Assembly: GCF_024054565.1 (NCBI RefSeq)
Contig: NZ_JAMXLR010000092.1
Location: 434,001-498,000, forward strand
Origin: Aeoliella straminimaris
GTDB lineage: Bacteria; Planctomycetota; Planctomycetia; Pirellulales; Lacipirellulaceae
Direction of reading: 5' to 3'
Length of the DNA stretch: 64,000 bases
Shown here: one piece after another, positions 26,538 to 34,179 of the stretch
Layout: each line of letters opens with the position of its first letter
How positions within the stretch are numbered: position 1 is the first letter of the stretch
Position numbers and translations under genes: made by a program
The notes under the pieces: generated by a model
What the model was told of the DNA's origin: nothing
Databases searched by the model: none
What the model saw: the letters and a program-made list of their open reading frames with translations, nothing else

Positions 26538-27065
26538 ATGCCCCCTGATCGCAGCATCTTTCTGATTGGCTACCGGGGAACCGGCAAGACTACCATTGCG
26601 CAGGAGTTGGCCGAACGATTCGGGTGCGCGTGGGCCGATTCGGACGACATCGTCCAGACCCGCGCCGGCAAGCCGGTCGCCGACATCTTCGCCGACGAGG
26701 GGGAGCGCTTCTTCCGCGATCTGGAACAAGCCGTGGTAGCTGAGCTGGCCGCAGGGCCAACGCAGGTCGTGGCCTTGGGCGGGGGGGCCGTGTTGCGGGA
26801 GGCCAGTCAGCGGGCGATCGACGGAATGCACGTCGTGTGGCTGAAGGCCACGCCGGAGGTGATTGCCGAGCGGCTCTCGGCCGATGCGGCTTCCGCCTCA
26901 CTGCGACCCAGCCTCACAGGGGCGGGGCTCACCGAGGAAATCGAGCAGGTGCTCACCCAGCGGACGCCCATTTACCAGCAATGTGCTACGCTTGAAGTCG
27001 ACACCGAGGGCCGCACGCCGCAGGCCATCGCCGCCGAGATTCTCCAGCAGCTCACCGCCAACTAG
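26538..27065 (+). CDS. aroK: Shikimate kinase
   Basis: A 175-residue kinase phosphorylating shikimate with ATP. It has Walker A GYRGTGKT (11-18), the shikimate-binding Asp in DSDD (near 34), Arg in RFFRDLE, the GGG motif LGGGAVLR, a lid RPSLTG and Arg in QRTPIYQQCA. Length is normal. It follows aroDE on the same strand, so three pathway activities are close together; the prepilin-peptidase gene begins 20 bases after its stop. Confidence 0.95.
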   Translation: MPPDRSIFLIGYRGTGKTTIAQELAERFGCAWADSDDIVQTRAGKPVADIFADEGERFFRDLEQAVVAELAAGPTQVVALGGGAVLREASQRAIDGMHVVWLKATPEVIAERLSADAASASLRPSLTGAGLTEEIEQVLTQRTPIYQQCATLEVDTEGRTPQAIAAEILQQLTAN

Positions 27066-27085
27066 CCATCCAGCGACACGATGTC

Positions 27086-28420
27086 ATGCAGTTGATACTG
27101 GCCATTCCCCTCGCCGCGCGACTCGCCCTGGTGTTTGTCGTTGCCGCGGTGTTGGCGTCACTGGCCAATGCGGTGATCTATCACTTTGCCTGGGAGCGCC
27201 GCCTCCGCTCGCCCTGGCAACCGAAGCCGCCGGAGTTGGAGCCGCGCACCTGGAGCGACTGCATCCCGATCGTCGGCTGGTGGTTCTTGCGGCGCGAAGC
27301 ACCGCATCACGGCCATGGGCACTGGATTCGGCCGATGCTGATCGAGCTGGCCTTCCCGCTCGGCCTGGCGTGGCTGTACTGGTGGGAGACCGAAGCCCTG
27401 GGGCTTATCGCCGAACAGGCACTCGGTAACATCGGGGCCTTCGCCCCCGACCAGTTCGCGGTGGCGACCCACCTCGAGTTCCTCGCCCACGCGGTGCTGA
27501 TGTGGTTCATGCTGGCCGCCACGTTCATCGACGCCGACGACCGCATCATCCCCGACATCATCACCGTGCCAGGCACGATCTTTGGACTGATCCTGGCGAC
27601 GCTCGCGCCGCTGGCCTTGTTGCCGCAAATCACGATGCCCCCAGTGCCGCCGGTGGCCGGCCAGCAACTGATCGACAAAGCAGGCGCGGCCACGAAGTTT
27701 TATCTCGAGCCGGTCCATCTGGCCGCTGCGAGTGACTGGCCGGCCGAACTAGCGGCGGCGCCCAACTGGAAGTCATTGGTGCTGGCGCTGGCCTGTTATT
27801 GGCTCTGGTGCTTTGCGTTCGTGCGGCGAAGCTGGCTCCGGCGGCGCGGCTTGGTGCGAGCGGTGCGGCACTTCCTGACCCGCGTGGGCAGCGACTGGTG
27901 GACCACACCGCTCCGCGAGGTGACGGCTATCGGCACCGTGTTGGTGGTGGCTGTCTGGTGGTGGGGCGGCGCGGCCTGGGTGGGACTGCTCACATCGCTG
28001 GTGGGGCTGGTGGGCGCTGGTGGCGTGGTGTGGTTAATTCGCATTATCGCCAGCCCTGCCTTGGGTAAAGAGGCCATGGGCTTTGGCGACGTGCTACTGA
28101 TGATGATGATCGGCACGCTGATCGGCTGGCAGGCGGGCGTGATCGTGTTCTTCCTCGCCCCGTTCGCCGCGCTCGTGTATGGCCTGGTGCAACTCATTGT
28201 CCGCAAGGAAAACGAACTGCCGTACGGGCCGTTCCTCTGTGCGGCCACGGTGTTTCTAATCGTCCGCTGGGCCAGCGTCTGGAACTGGGGCAGCTTGTTC
28301 TTCCAGAGGCCAATCCTGGTGCTGGTCGTGTTAGCGGTCTGCCTGATTCTATGTGGCGCGATTTTAGCGGTTTATCAGGGACTGAAGAACCGAATTCTCG
28401 GGGCACCCGAGGCAGAGTGA
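27086..28420 (+). CDS. Type IV prepilin peptidase (A24 family)
   Basis: A 444-residue polytopic membrane protein. The two catalytic aspartates of the A24 family are in FIDADDRIIPD (near residue 150) and GFGD (near 332). The family cleaves the leader of prepilins and pseudopilins, and full-length members also methylate the new N-terminus. The N-terminal part has the CIPIVGWWFLRR segment of the methylase domain but lacks the CxxC pairs. It is longer than usual because of an insertion of about 110 residues between the two Asp motifs. It begins 20 bases after aroK, so the two may be cotranscribed. It fits the pseudopilin genes typical of the phylum. Confidence 0.9.
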   Translation: MQLILAIPLAARLALVFVVAAVLASLANAVIYHFAWERRLRSPWQPKPPELEPRTWSDCIPIVGWWFLRREAPHHGHGHWIRPMLIELAFPLGLAWLYWWETEALGLIAEQALGNIGAFAPDQFAVATHLEFLAHAVLMWFMLAATFIDADDRIIPDIITVPGTIFGLILATLAPLALLPQITMPPVPPVAGQQLIDKAGAATKFYLEPVHLAAASDWPAELAAAPNWKSLVLALACYWLWCFAFVRRSWLRRRGLVRAVRHFLTRVGSDWWTTPLREVTAIGTVLVVAVWWWGGAAWVGLLTSLVGLVGAGGVVWLIRIIASPALGKEAMGFGDVLLMMMIGTLIGWQAGVIVFFLAPFAALVYGLVQLIVRKENELPYGPFLCAATVFLIVRWASVWNWGSLFFQRPILVLVVLAVCLILCGAILAVYQGLKNRILGAPEAE

Positions 28421-28466
28421 CCTAGGTTTGGGTGGAAATGACACTTCCCCAACCCTTTGCTCTGGC

Positions 28467-28949
28467 ATGTTCTGGTTCTCGAAAATTCACGATCTGCTGG
28501 CCCACCGCGATCAGGTGGCCCAGGGACGCTACGGCGTCATCGAGACGCGCCATGGCGAGTTCCACTCGCTCGAGCTGCGGCCGCTGCCCAAGCTGATCTC
28601 CTGGCCCGAAGTGTGGCCCGTGCGACTGAAATTTCATGCCCGCGGCCCGCAGGATCGCTGCCGGTTGTACTTTAATCAACCGCGGGGCATGGCAAACTTC
28701 CTGGCGTTGAAGTACATCGTATCGACCGATGGCACCCGCTACGCCACGTTCCGCGCGGCCCTGGCGGCCCTGGACCAGGTGGCAGCCATCAAGCGGACCG
28801 ACGCCATCGTGTGCGATGCGGCCAACGTCCGCCTGAGCGATCGCCTGATGCAACGCTGGGGATGGGAACCGCATAAGCCACAGCGTTGGCACCGCAATTT
28901 CATCCGCCGCTTCTACGGCGAGTACCCTGCCGGTTGCCTGCCTGCTTGA
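28467..28949 (+). CDS. Conserved protein of unknown function
   Basis: A 160-residue basic, soluble protein starting MFWFSKIHDLL. The ATG at 28467 was preferred to an in-frame GTG at 28428. The C-terminal part (DAIVCDAANVRLSDRLMQRWGWEPH...FIRRFYG) looks like the last strand and helix of an acetyltransferase-like fold, but the acetyl-CoA loop is not evident, so no function is assigned. It ends 19 bases before the convergent channel gene. Confidence 0.72.
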   Translation: MFWFSKIHDLLAHRDQVAQGRYGVIETRHGEFHSLELRPLPKLISWPEVWPVRLKFHARGPQDRCRLYFNQPRGMANFLALKYIVSTDGTRYATFRAALAALDQVAAIKRTDAIVCDAANVRLSDRLMQRWGWEPHKPQRWHRNFIRRFYGEYPAGCLPA

Positions 28950-28968
28950 GCGTCAGTGAATCTGAGCG

Positions 28969-31269
28969 CTAGGCCACCTTGCCGCGGTCGTTGGGCGTGT
29001 CGCCCGAGAAGTGAATCTGCAGCGGTTGGGAAGTATCCAGGTGCACGTCTCGCTGCGGGTAAGCGACCACAATGTTCGCCTGGCGGAATCGTCGCTCGAT
29101 CTCCAGTCGCAGTTCGCTCTGAATCCGCTTCTGTTCGGTGAGGTTGCGGAACACCAGGAAGAAGTGGAGTTCGAACTCCAAGGCGTTGTCGCCGAATCCA
29201 GTGAACCACGCAAACGATTCCGGCGCGTCGAGCACGCGGATGTGCTGTTCGGCCACCGACTCCATGATCTCGACCACCTGATCGGTGGGCGAGCCGTACT
29301 GGACGCCCACTTTGACCAGGGTGCGAATGGTGGGATCGGACAAGGTCCAGTTCGAAACATTGTTTTCCACCAGCGCGCTGTTGGGCACGATGATTTCCAG
29401 GTTGGTTTCGGTGCGGATGCGCGTGCTGCGTGTGCCGATCGCCTCGACAATGCCAATGACCTCGCCTAGTTGAATCATGTCGCCCACCCGAACCGGACGC
29501 TCGGTTAGCAGGATCAAACCGCTGAGGAAATTGTTCACAAGCCGCTGACTGCCGAAGCCGACACCGATGGCCAGGGCACCGCCGAGGAACGTGAACAGCG
29601 TGAGCGGCACATTCACCAAGCGCAAGGCCAGCAGCGTAGCACAACACACCAAGGCGTAGAAGGTTAGCGAGCCTAGCGCGTGGGCCGCTCCTTCCTGCAC
29701 TCCCAGTCGCGGCAGGATGCGGCGACCGAAGAAGCGGCTCAGCCGCTTCGAGATGGCAAAGCCCAATACCAGCAGTAGGGCTCCCATCACAACTTTGCCG
29801 ACGGTGATTGGGTTGTCGTCTTTCGTGCTGGCAAGTTCGTACGACCAGATGTTGGCCGCCCGCTGCCCATAGACACTCATCCACTGGCTAAATGAGAAGT
29901 GGTCCGCGCGGCGTTCGATTTCCAGCAACAGTTTCTCATGCAGCCGGGTTGCCGCGTCGAGGCGGATGTACGAATCGTTGTAGAACTCGATTCCAGCGCG
30001 GAGCGTACGCTGCTGGTCGCGGAGCCAGCGACGGACCTGGGTGTCGTCCTCGCTGGTGTCCTTCATTCTCCGATCGACGGCCGCCAGGTTCGAACGTAAG
30101 CCGTCGATGCGGGCGTCGATCAAACGTCGTTCATAGCTCAGTTCATCGACCAACGACTCGGCAGTGTCTTCCCAATCAGTCAATTCGTTGGTGGTGAACT
30201 CGCCCGTCGCAATCTGGTACCGCCGGTTCCAGGTCTGGCGCATCGGCGCCAGCCACTGCAACTGGTCGGCCAGCATCTGCTTCTCTTCGGTTCGCAGGGT
30301 GCGTGCCCGGTCGCGGGCCTCGACTTCCGCCCGCAGGGCCCCTGAGGGGTCATTGGCTTGGTCCATCCGGGCGCGGGCGTTACTCCATTGCTCGTCCAGG
30401 TATCGACGTCCCGCCTCGTTCTCCTCCAATTCGTTGTTGATGTCCTTCTTCAATTCGTCGAGCGCGACCAGTTGCTTCTGAAAATCGGACCACGAGAACG
30501 TGACGTCCTGTTCGACCTGGGCAATGGTCTCTTCGAGCAGTTGCGACTCGAGCTTCTTCGTCTCCTCAACATACTTTTCGTTTTCCAACTCGATGCGACG
30601 AAGCTCGACAACCGCGGCGGCCAACTCGCTTTCGAGCGTTTCGTACTTCAGTTCGAGCGCCAGTTCGCCTGCCTCAGCGGGGTCGTCGTTTGTCTTGGCG
30701 CGTTCCGCCGCACGGCGACGTTCCTTCGCGGCGTCCTCGGCGGCCGACTTGGCCCGCTCGAGCGATTCGCGGGACGCATTGGTGGCCGCGGTGCGGGATT
30801 CCAGTCGGTCGCGCTCGGCCGCCAGGGAATCGTTGAGCGACTCCAAGTACAGAAACGAGTACGGCTTCTCAGCTTGAGGTCCGTTCTGCCGCAAGTCGTC
30901 CAACTGCTCCTGGACTTCGGCTCGGTCCTCAACCAGCTCGTCCTTCAGTTGTTGGGACGCCTCGCGTTGCTGCAGCACCAGGTCTTTTTGTTTCAGCAAT
31001 TCAACTTCTCGCGAAGTCGGTTCTGGTGTCTGCTGGTTGTTGTCCGCCGATTCGGGGAGCGACCGCTGCGCAACGCGGATTCGCTCGGCGACCTCTTCGC
31101 GCTGGTCGGCGATCGACGTTTGTTCCGGCGGCGTGACGTCTTGATCGGCTGCCTTTAGAAGCGGGCCGGCAGCGGGGAGCGCCTCGGCCCGGCATACCGG
31201 TGCTGAGCTCTGCGACACGACGAACGTGGCCAGAAGTAACCCGACAGCAGAATGGGCAGTGCGGTACAT
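28969..31269 (-). CDS. MscS-type mechanosensitive channel with long coiled-coil periplasmic domain
   Basis: A 766-residue protein. The start at 31269 gives a signal peptide (MYRTAHSAVGLL...VCRAEA); a longer frame to 31398 is unlikely. Residues about 45-420 form a long charged coiled coil as in MscK-like channels. Membrane helices lie at about 475-620, and the pore helix with the MscS core is at about 565-650 (GGALAIGVGFGSQRLVNNFLSGLILLTERP is in this block). The beta and C-terminal domains include GIVEAIGTRSTRIRT and VPNSALVENNVSNWT. MscS channels open under membrane tension to release osmolytes. The coiled coil may sense the wall. Confidence 0.93.
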   Translation of the reverse strand: MYRTAHSAVGLLLATFVVSQSSAPVCRAEALPAAGPLLKAADQDVTPPEQTSIADQREEVAERIRVAQRSLPESADNNQQTPEPTSREVELLKQKDLVLQQREASQQLKDELVEDRAEVQEQLDDLRQNGPQAEKPYSFLYLESLNDSLAAERDRLESRTAATNASRESLERAKSAAEDAAKERRRAAERAKTNDDPAEAGELALELKYETLESELAAAVVELRRIELENEKYVEETKKLESQLLEETIAQVEQDVTFSWSDFQKQLVALDELKKDINNELEENEAGRRYLDEQWSNARARMDQANDPSGALRAEVEARDRARTLRTEEKQMLADQLQWLAPMRQTWNRRYQIATGEFTTNELTDWEDTAESLVDELSYERRLIDARIDGLRSNLAAVDRRMKDTSEDDTQVRRWLRDQQRTLRAGIEFYNDSYIRLDAATRLHEKLLLEIERRADHFSFSQWMSVYGQRAANIWSYELASTKDDNPITVGKVVMGALLLVLGFAISKRLSRFFGRRILPRLGVQEGAAHALGSLTFYALVCCATLLALRLVNVPLTLFTFLGGALAIGVGFGSQRLVNNFLSGLILLTERPVRVGDMIQLGEVIGIVEAIGTRSTRIRTETNLEIIVPNSALVENNVSNWTLSDPTIRTLVKVGVQYGSPTDQVVEIMESVAEQHIRVLDAPESFAWFTGFGDNALEFELHFFLVFRNLTEQKRIQSELRLEIERRFRQANIVVAYPQRDVHLDTSQPLQIHFSGDTPNDRGKVA

Positions 31270-31563
31270 CGAGCAATCGATGGAAAGGGGATAGCGGGGG
31301 GCGGAAAGTACCGAATTGCTACCGATGAAGTCAATTGCAGGTCGGGGGGGACCTTTTGTCTCGCCCTCGTGCAAGCATCGCTGGCGGCCACTCGTCACGG
31401 GTTAGCTGGCCCCAAGTTTGGTGCTAGCATTCCCCGCCTTGTTGCTGCGGATCTAATAGCCAGTTCTGGCTTGCTCTTGTGGCCAGCCACGACGGGTGCT
31501 AAAGTCCGCGCGCTGGAGCTGTCGTTTTCGCTAGCTCGTTTGCCCCCGACTCCTCAAGGTCCG

Positions 31564-32436
31564 ATGCCCTTTCGCTACGCCACAACTGTTTTGTTGATGC
31601 TGGTTGCCCTGGTGGCCACCGGATGCGGGCGCGTTGTGTTTACGCCCAAGGGGGGGCCGCCGCAGGCACAGCCGATTGCGCTTTCGCCTCAACAGCAACA
31701 ACAGTTGGCCGCCACGCAGCAGCAGTTGCAGCAACGGGCCAATGCACTCGATCGTGACAATCAGGAACTCGAGGCCCTGTTGGCCCAATCGCGGCAGCAG
31801 GAACAATTGATGCGCGACCAGACCGTGGCCATGCAGCAACAGTTGCAGGCCACGACCGACCGCCTGGCCGCGATGCAGACCGACAACCAAAAGCTGCTGG
31901 CAGACAAACAGCAACTGCAAAACCGTACTCAGGCCCTTACGGCCAGCGCCAGCGTGCAGCAGCCGGTGGGAGCCGAGATTCGCGCCAACAATACGCTGCT
32001 CAAGCCGCTGCAGTCGGCCAACATGGCGGGCGTCAGCGTGCGGCAGGATGGCGACACAATTCGTGTGACGATTGCCGGCGATACGCTGTTCGCGCCGGGC
32101 AGCCCGCAGTTCCAACCGGGGGCCGATCAACTGCTCCGCAGTGTGGCCTCGGACCTGATGTCCAATTACCCCGAGCATCGCATTGGCATCGAAGGGCACA
32201 CCGACAGCCAGACCGGCTTGTCGGCCCAGTACCCCACGCCGCACCATCTGTCGGTTGCCCAGGCGACGGTCGTGTACGAGCAGCTGAGGCAGTCGTTTGG
32301 CGCCGCGCCCGAGCAACTGTTCGTGATTGGCCACGGAGCCAACCACCCGCTGGTCTCGAATGCCACGCCCGCCGGTCAGGCGCAAAATCGCCGTATCGAA
32401 CTGGTGGTCTATCCCGAAACCACCCGCCGCCGGTAA
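31564..32436 (+). CDS. OmpA-family lipoprotein with Gln-rich coiled coil
   Basis: A 290-residue lipoprotein. The ATG at 31564 gives a signal peptide with lipobox LVATGC (Cys at about 21). A Gln-rich coiled coil follows (about 40-130, with QQQQQ runs), then an OmpA/MotB peptidoglycan-binding domain (about 155-285) with EGHTDSQTG and QNRRIELVVYP. It probably tethers the outer membrane to the cell wall. It is divergent from the MscS-type gene, 294 bases away. Planctomycetes do have thin peptidoglycan, so this fits. Confidence 0.92.
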   Translation: MPFRYATTVLLMLVALVATGCGRVVFTPKGGPPQAQPIALSPQQQQQLAATQQQLQQRANALDRDNQELEALLAQSRQQEQLMRDQTVAMQQQLQATTDRLAAMQTDNQKLLADKQQLQNRTQALTASASVQQPVGAEIRANNTLLKPLQSANMAGVSVRQDGDTIRVTIAGDTLFAPGSPQFQPGADQLLRSVASDLMSNYPEHRIGIEGHTDSQTGLSAQYPTPHHLSVAQATVVYEQLRQSFGAAPEQLFVIGHGANHPLVSNATPAGQAQNRRIELVVYPETTRRR

Positions 32437-32558
32437 TCCGGGCTCTCTCATCCCTGGCGAACTTTGGATACACTGGGGCTGTCGTTGCATTTGGTTGTTC
32501 CCTCGCGGAGGCAGGTGTGCCTCCGGCTATTTGGGTCCCGAATGGCGGTGCTTAGATT

Positions 32559-32594
32559 CCTGAACCCCGACCCCTGAATCCTCGCCCCTGCTCC
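32559..32594. repeat. CTGAACCCCGACCCCTGAATCC repeat abutting hisH
   Basis: Degenerate CCTGAACCCCGACCCCTGAA units end directly at the hisH ATG. Related sequences lie in front of the histidine kinase and aroDE genes. Confidence 0.55.
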
Positions 32595-33200
32595 ATGATC
32601 GCGATCATCAACTACGAAATGGGCAACCTCCGCAGCGTGCAGAAGGCACTGGAGAAGGTGGGGCACCAGGCCGAGGTAACCGACGAGCCCCAGGCAATCG
32701 CCGCGGCCGACAAGCTAATCCTGCCGGGCGTGGGAGCATTCGCAGATGCGATTGCCGCACTGCGGGAGCGGAAGCTCATCGAGCCGATTCGTCAGGCGGT
32801 GGCCGATGGTACCCCGACGCTGGGTATCTGCCTGGGCATGCAACTGTTGTTCGAGACCAGCTACGAGGATGGCAAGCACCAGGGACTTGGCATCCTGCCG
32901 GGCGAAGTGGTGCGGTTCGAGGTGCCTCACGAGTACAAGGTACCGCACATGGGCTGGAACCAGATCACCAAGCAGAAGGACTCGCCACTGTTCGAGGGCA
33001 TCGACCAGGGCGCCTACTTCTACTTCGTCCACTCGTACTACGTCGTGCCGACGGACCCCAGCGTCACCGCCACCACGACCGATTACCCCGACCCATTCAC
33101 CAGCAGCGTCCAGCAAGGCAACCTGTTCGCCACGCAGTTCCACCCCGAGAAGAGCCAGCGATTGGGACTGAAGCTGCTTGAGAACTTCGCGGCGTTGTAG
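32595..33200 (+). CDS. hisH: Imidazole glycerol phosphate synthase, glutaminase subunit
   Basis: A 201-residue class I glutamine amidotransferase. The nucleophile is Cys79 in GICLGMQLLFE; His183 and Glu185 in HPEKSQ complete the triad, and the N-terminus MIAIINYEMGNLRSV is the HisH signature. It supplies ammonia to HisF for imidazole-ring formation in histidine synthesis. hisF is not in the window. hisA, the preceding step, is 3.5 kb away on the same strand. Confidence 0.97.
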   Translation: MIAIINYEMGNLRSVQKALEKVGHQAEVTDEPQAIAAADKLILPGVGAFADAIAALRERKLIEPIRQAVADGTPTLGICLGMQLLFETSYEDGKHQGLGILPGEVVRFEVPHEYKVPHMGWNQITKQKDSPLFEGIDQGAYFYFVHSYYVVPTDPSVTATTTDYPDPFTSSVQQGNLFATQFHPEKSQRLGLKLLENFAAL

Positions 33201-33242
33201 GCGGTCCAGAGCGACGCTAGGGCCCTAAGTCTTTTGATGGAA

Positions 33243-33275
33243 CACTAGCACGAATCCTCACTAATCACTATTCGT
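33243..33275. repeat. ACTAATCAC-type repeat, left of the phosphoesterase gene
   Basis: CACTAGCACGAATCCTCAC and TAATCACTATTCG variants. The related motif appears in the opposite orientation at 34114-34176, so the phosphoesterase gene is bracketed. Confidence 0.45.
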
Positions 33276-33354
33276 CCCGTGGCGGCGGCGAAGGAACCTC
33301 TCAGCAGATGCTTTGGTCCCTGCGAATAACTTCGCGTATTACCGGGCCGTAATC

Positions 33355-34104
33355 ATGAAACTCCACATCCTTAGCGACCTGCACCTGGAATTTGAGTCGT
33401 TCGAGATTCCGAGTGTTGACGCGGATGTTCGTATTCTGGCGGGCGATATTGACGTCCGAACTCGTGGCCTGGAATTCGCGCTGGAGCAGTCGGCAATTCC
33501 GGCTATCTACGTAGCCGGCAACCACGAGTACTACGGAGATGCACTGCCGAAGCTGACAGACAAGCTGCGCCAGCAAGCGAGCGGGACGCAGGTTCACTTT
33601 CTTGAGAACGAAGTTGCTGTGTTTGGGGCAACGCGGATTCTTGGCTGCACCTTGTGGACTGACTTTGACCTGTGCGGCAGCGAAATCCGCGAAATTGCCA
33701 TGCTTGAAGCCAAGAAAATCATGAACGACTACAAACGTATTCGAAAATCGCCACGCTACGGCAAGGTGCAGCCAGCGACCACGCGCAGCTTGCACCTCTC
33801 CAGCCTTGCCTGGCTGAGGTCCGAGTTGCAGCGCGAATGGTCCGGACAAACCATCGTGGTGACGCACCATGCGCCATTGGTTCAGTCGTTGGACCGACAT
33901 AAGCCCGTCGAATTGCTGTCGGCAGCCTATGCGAGCCAATTGGACTCGTTGATCGAGGAGTTTCCTATACACCTCTGGATTCATGGCCATACTCATCACT
34001 GTGTCGACTACGAGTGGATGGGCACGCGAATCTTAAGTAACCAGCGCGGATATCCAGACGCACCGGCAATAGGGTTTGATGCTGGATTGGTTGTGAGTAT
34101 TTGA
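33355..34104 (+). CDS. Metallophosphoesterase
   Basis: A 249-residue calcineurin-like phosphoesterase. The metal-ligand motifs are in order: SDLHLE (Asp8, His10), LAGDID (Asp at about 34), GNHEYY (Asn-His at about 61-62), THHAP (near 179) and HGHTHH (near 217). The ATG at 33355 was taken; a longer frame to 33313 adds no conserved sequence. The substrate is unknown: nucleotides, phosphoproteins or nucleic acids are all possible. It is a single gene bracketed by short inverted ACTAATC repeats and with somewhat lower GC than its neighbours. Confidence 0.92.
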   Translation: MKLHILSDLHLEFESFEIPSVDADVRILAGDIDVRTRGLEFALEQSAIPAIYVAGNHEYYGDALPKLTDKLRQQASGTQVHFLENEVAVFGATRILGCTLWTDFDLCGSEIREIAMLEAKKIMNDYKRIRKSPRYGKVQPATTRSLHLSSLAWLRSELQREWSGQTIVVTHHAPLVQSLDRHKPVELLSAAYASQLDSLIEEFPIHLWIHGHTHHCVDYEWMGTRILSNQRGYPDAPAIGFDAGLVVSI

Positions 34105-34113
34105 TACTGCAGA

Positions 34114-34176
34114 ACACTAATTGGGGCTAATTTTCGAAGGCAATTATTAGCGCGGATTAGTGTCGATTAGTGTTCC
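34114..34176. repeat. ATTAGTGT-type repeat, right of the phosphoesterase gene
   Basis: Several GATTAGTGT and ACTAATT units, inverted with respect to the left-hand copy at 33243-33275. Confidence 0.45.
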
Positions 34177-34179
34177 GAA

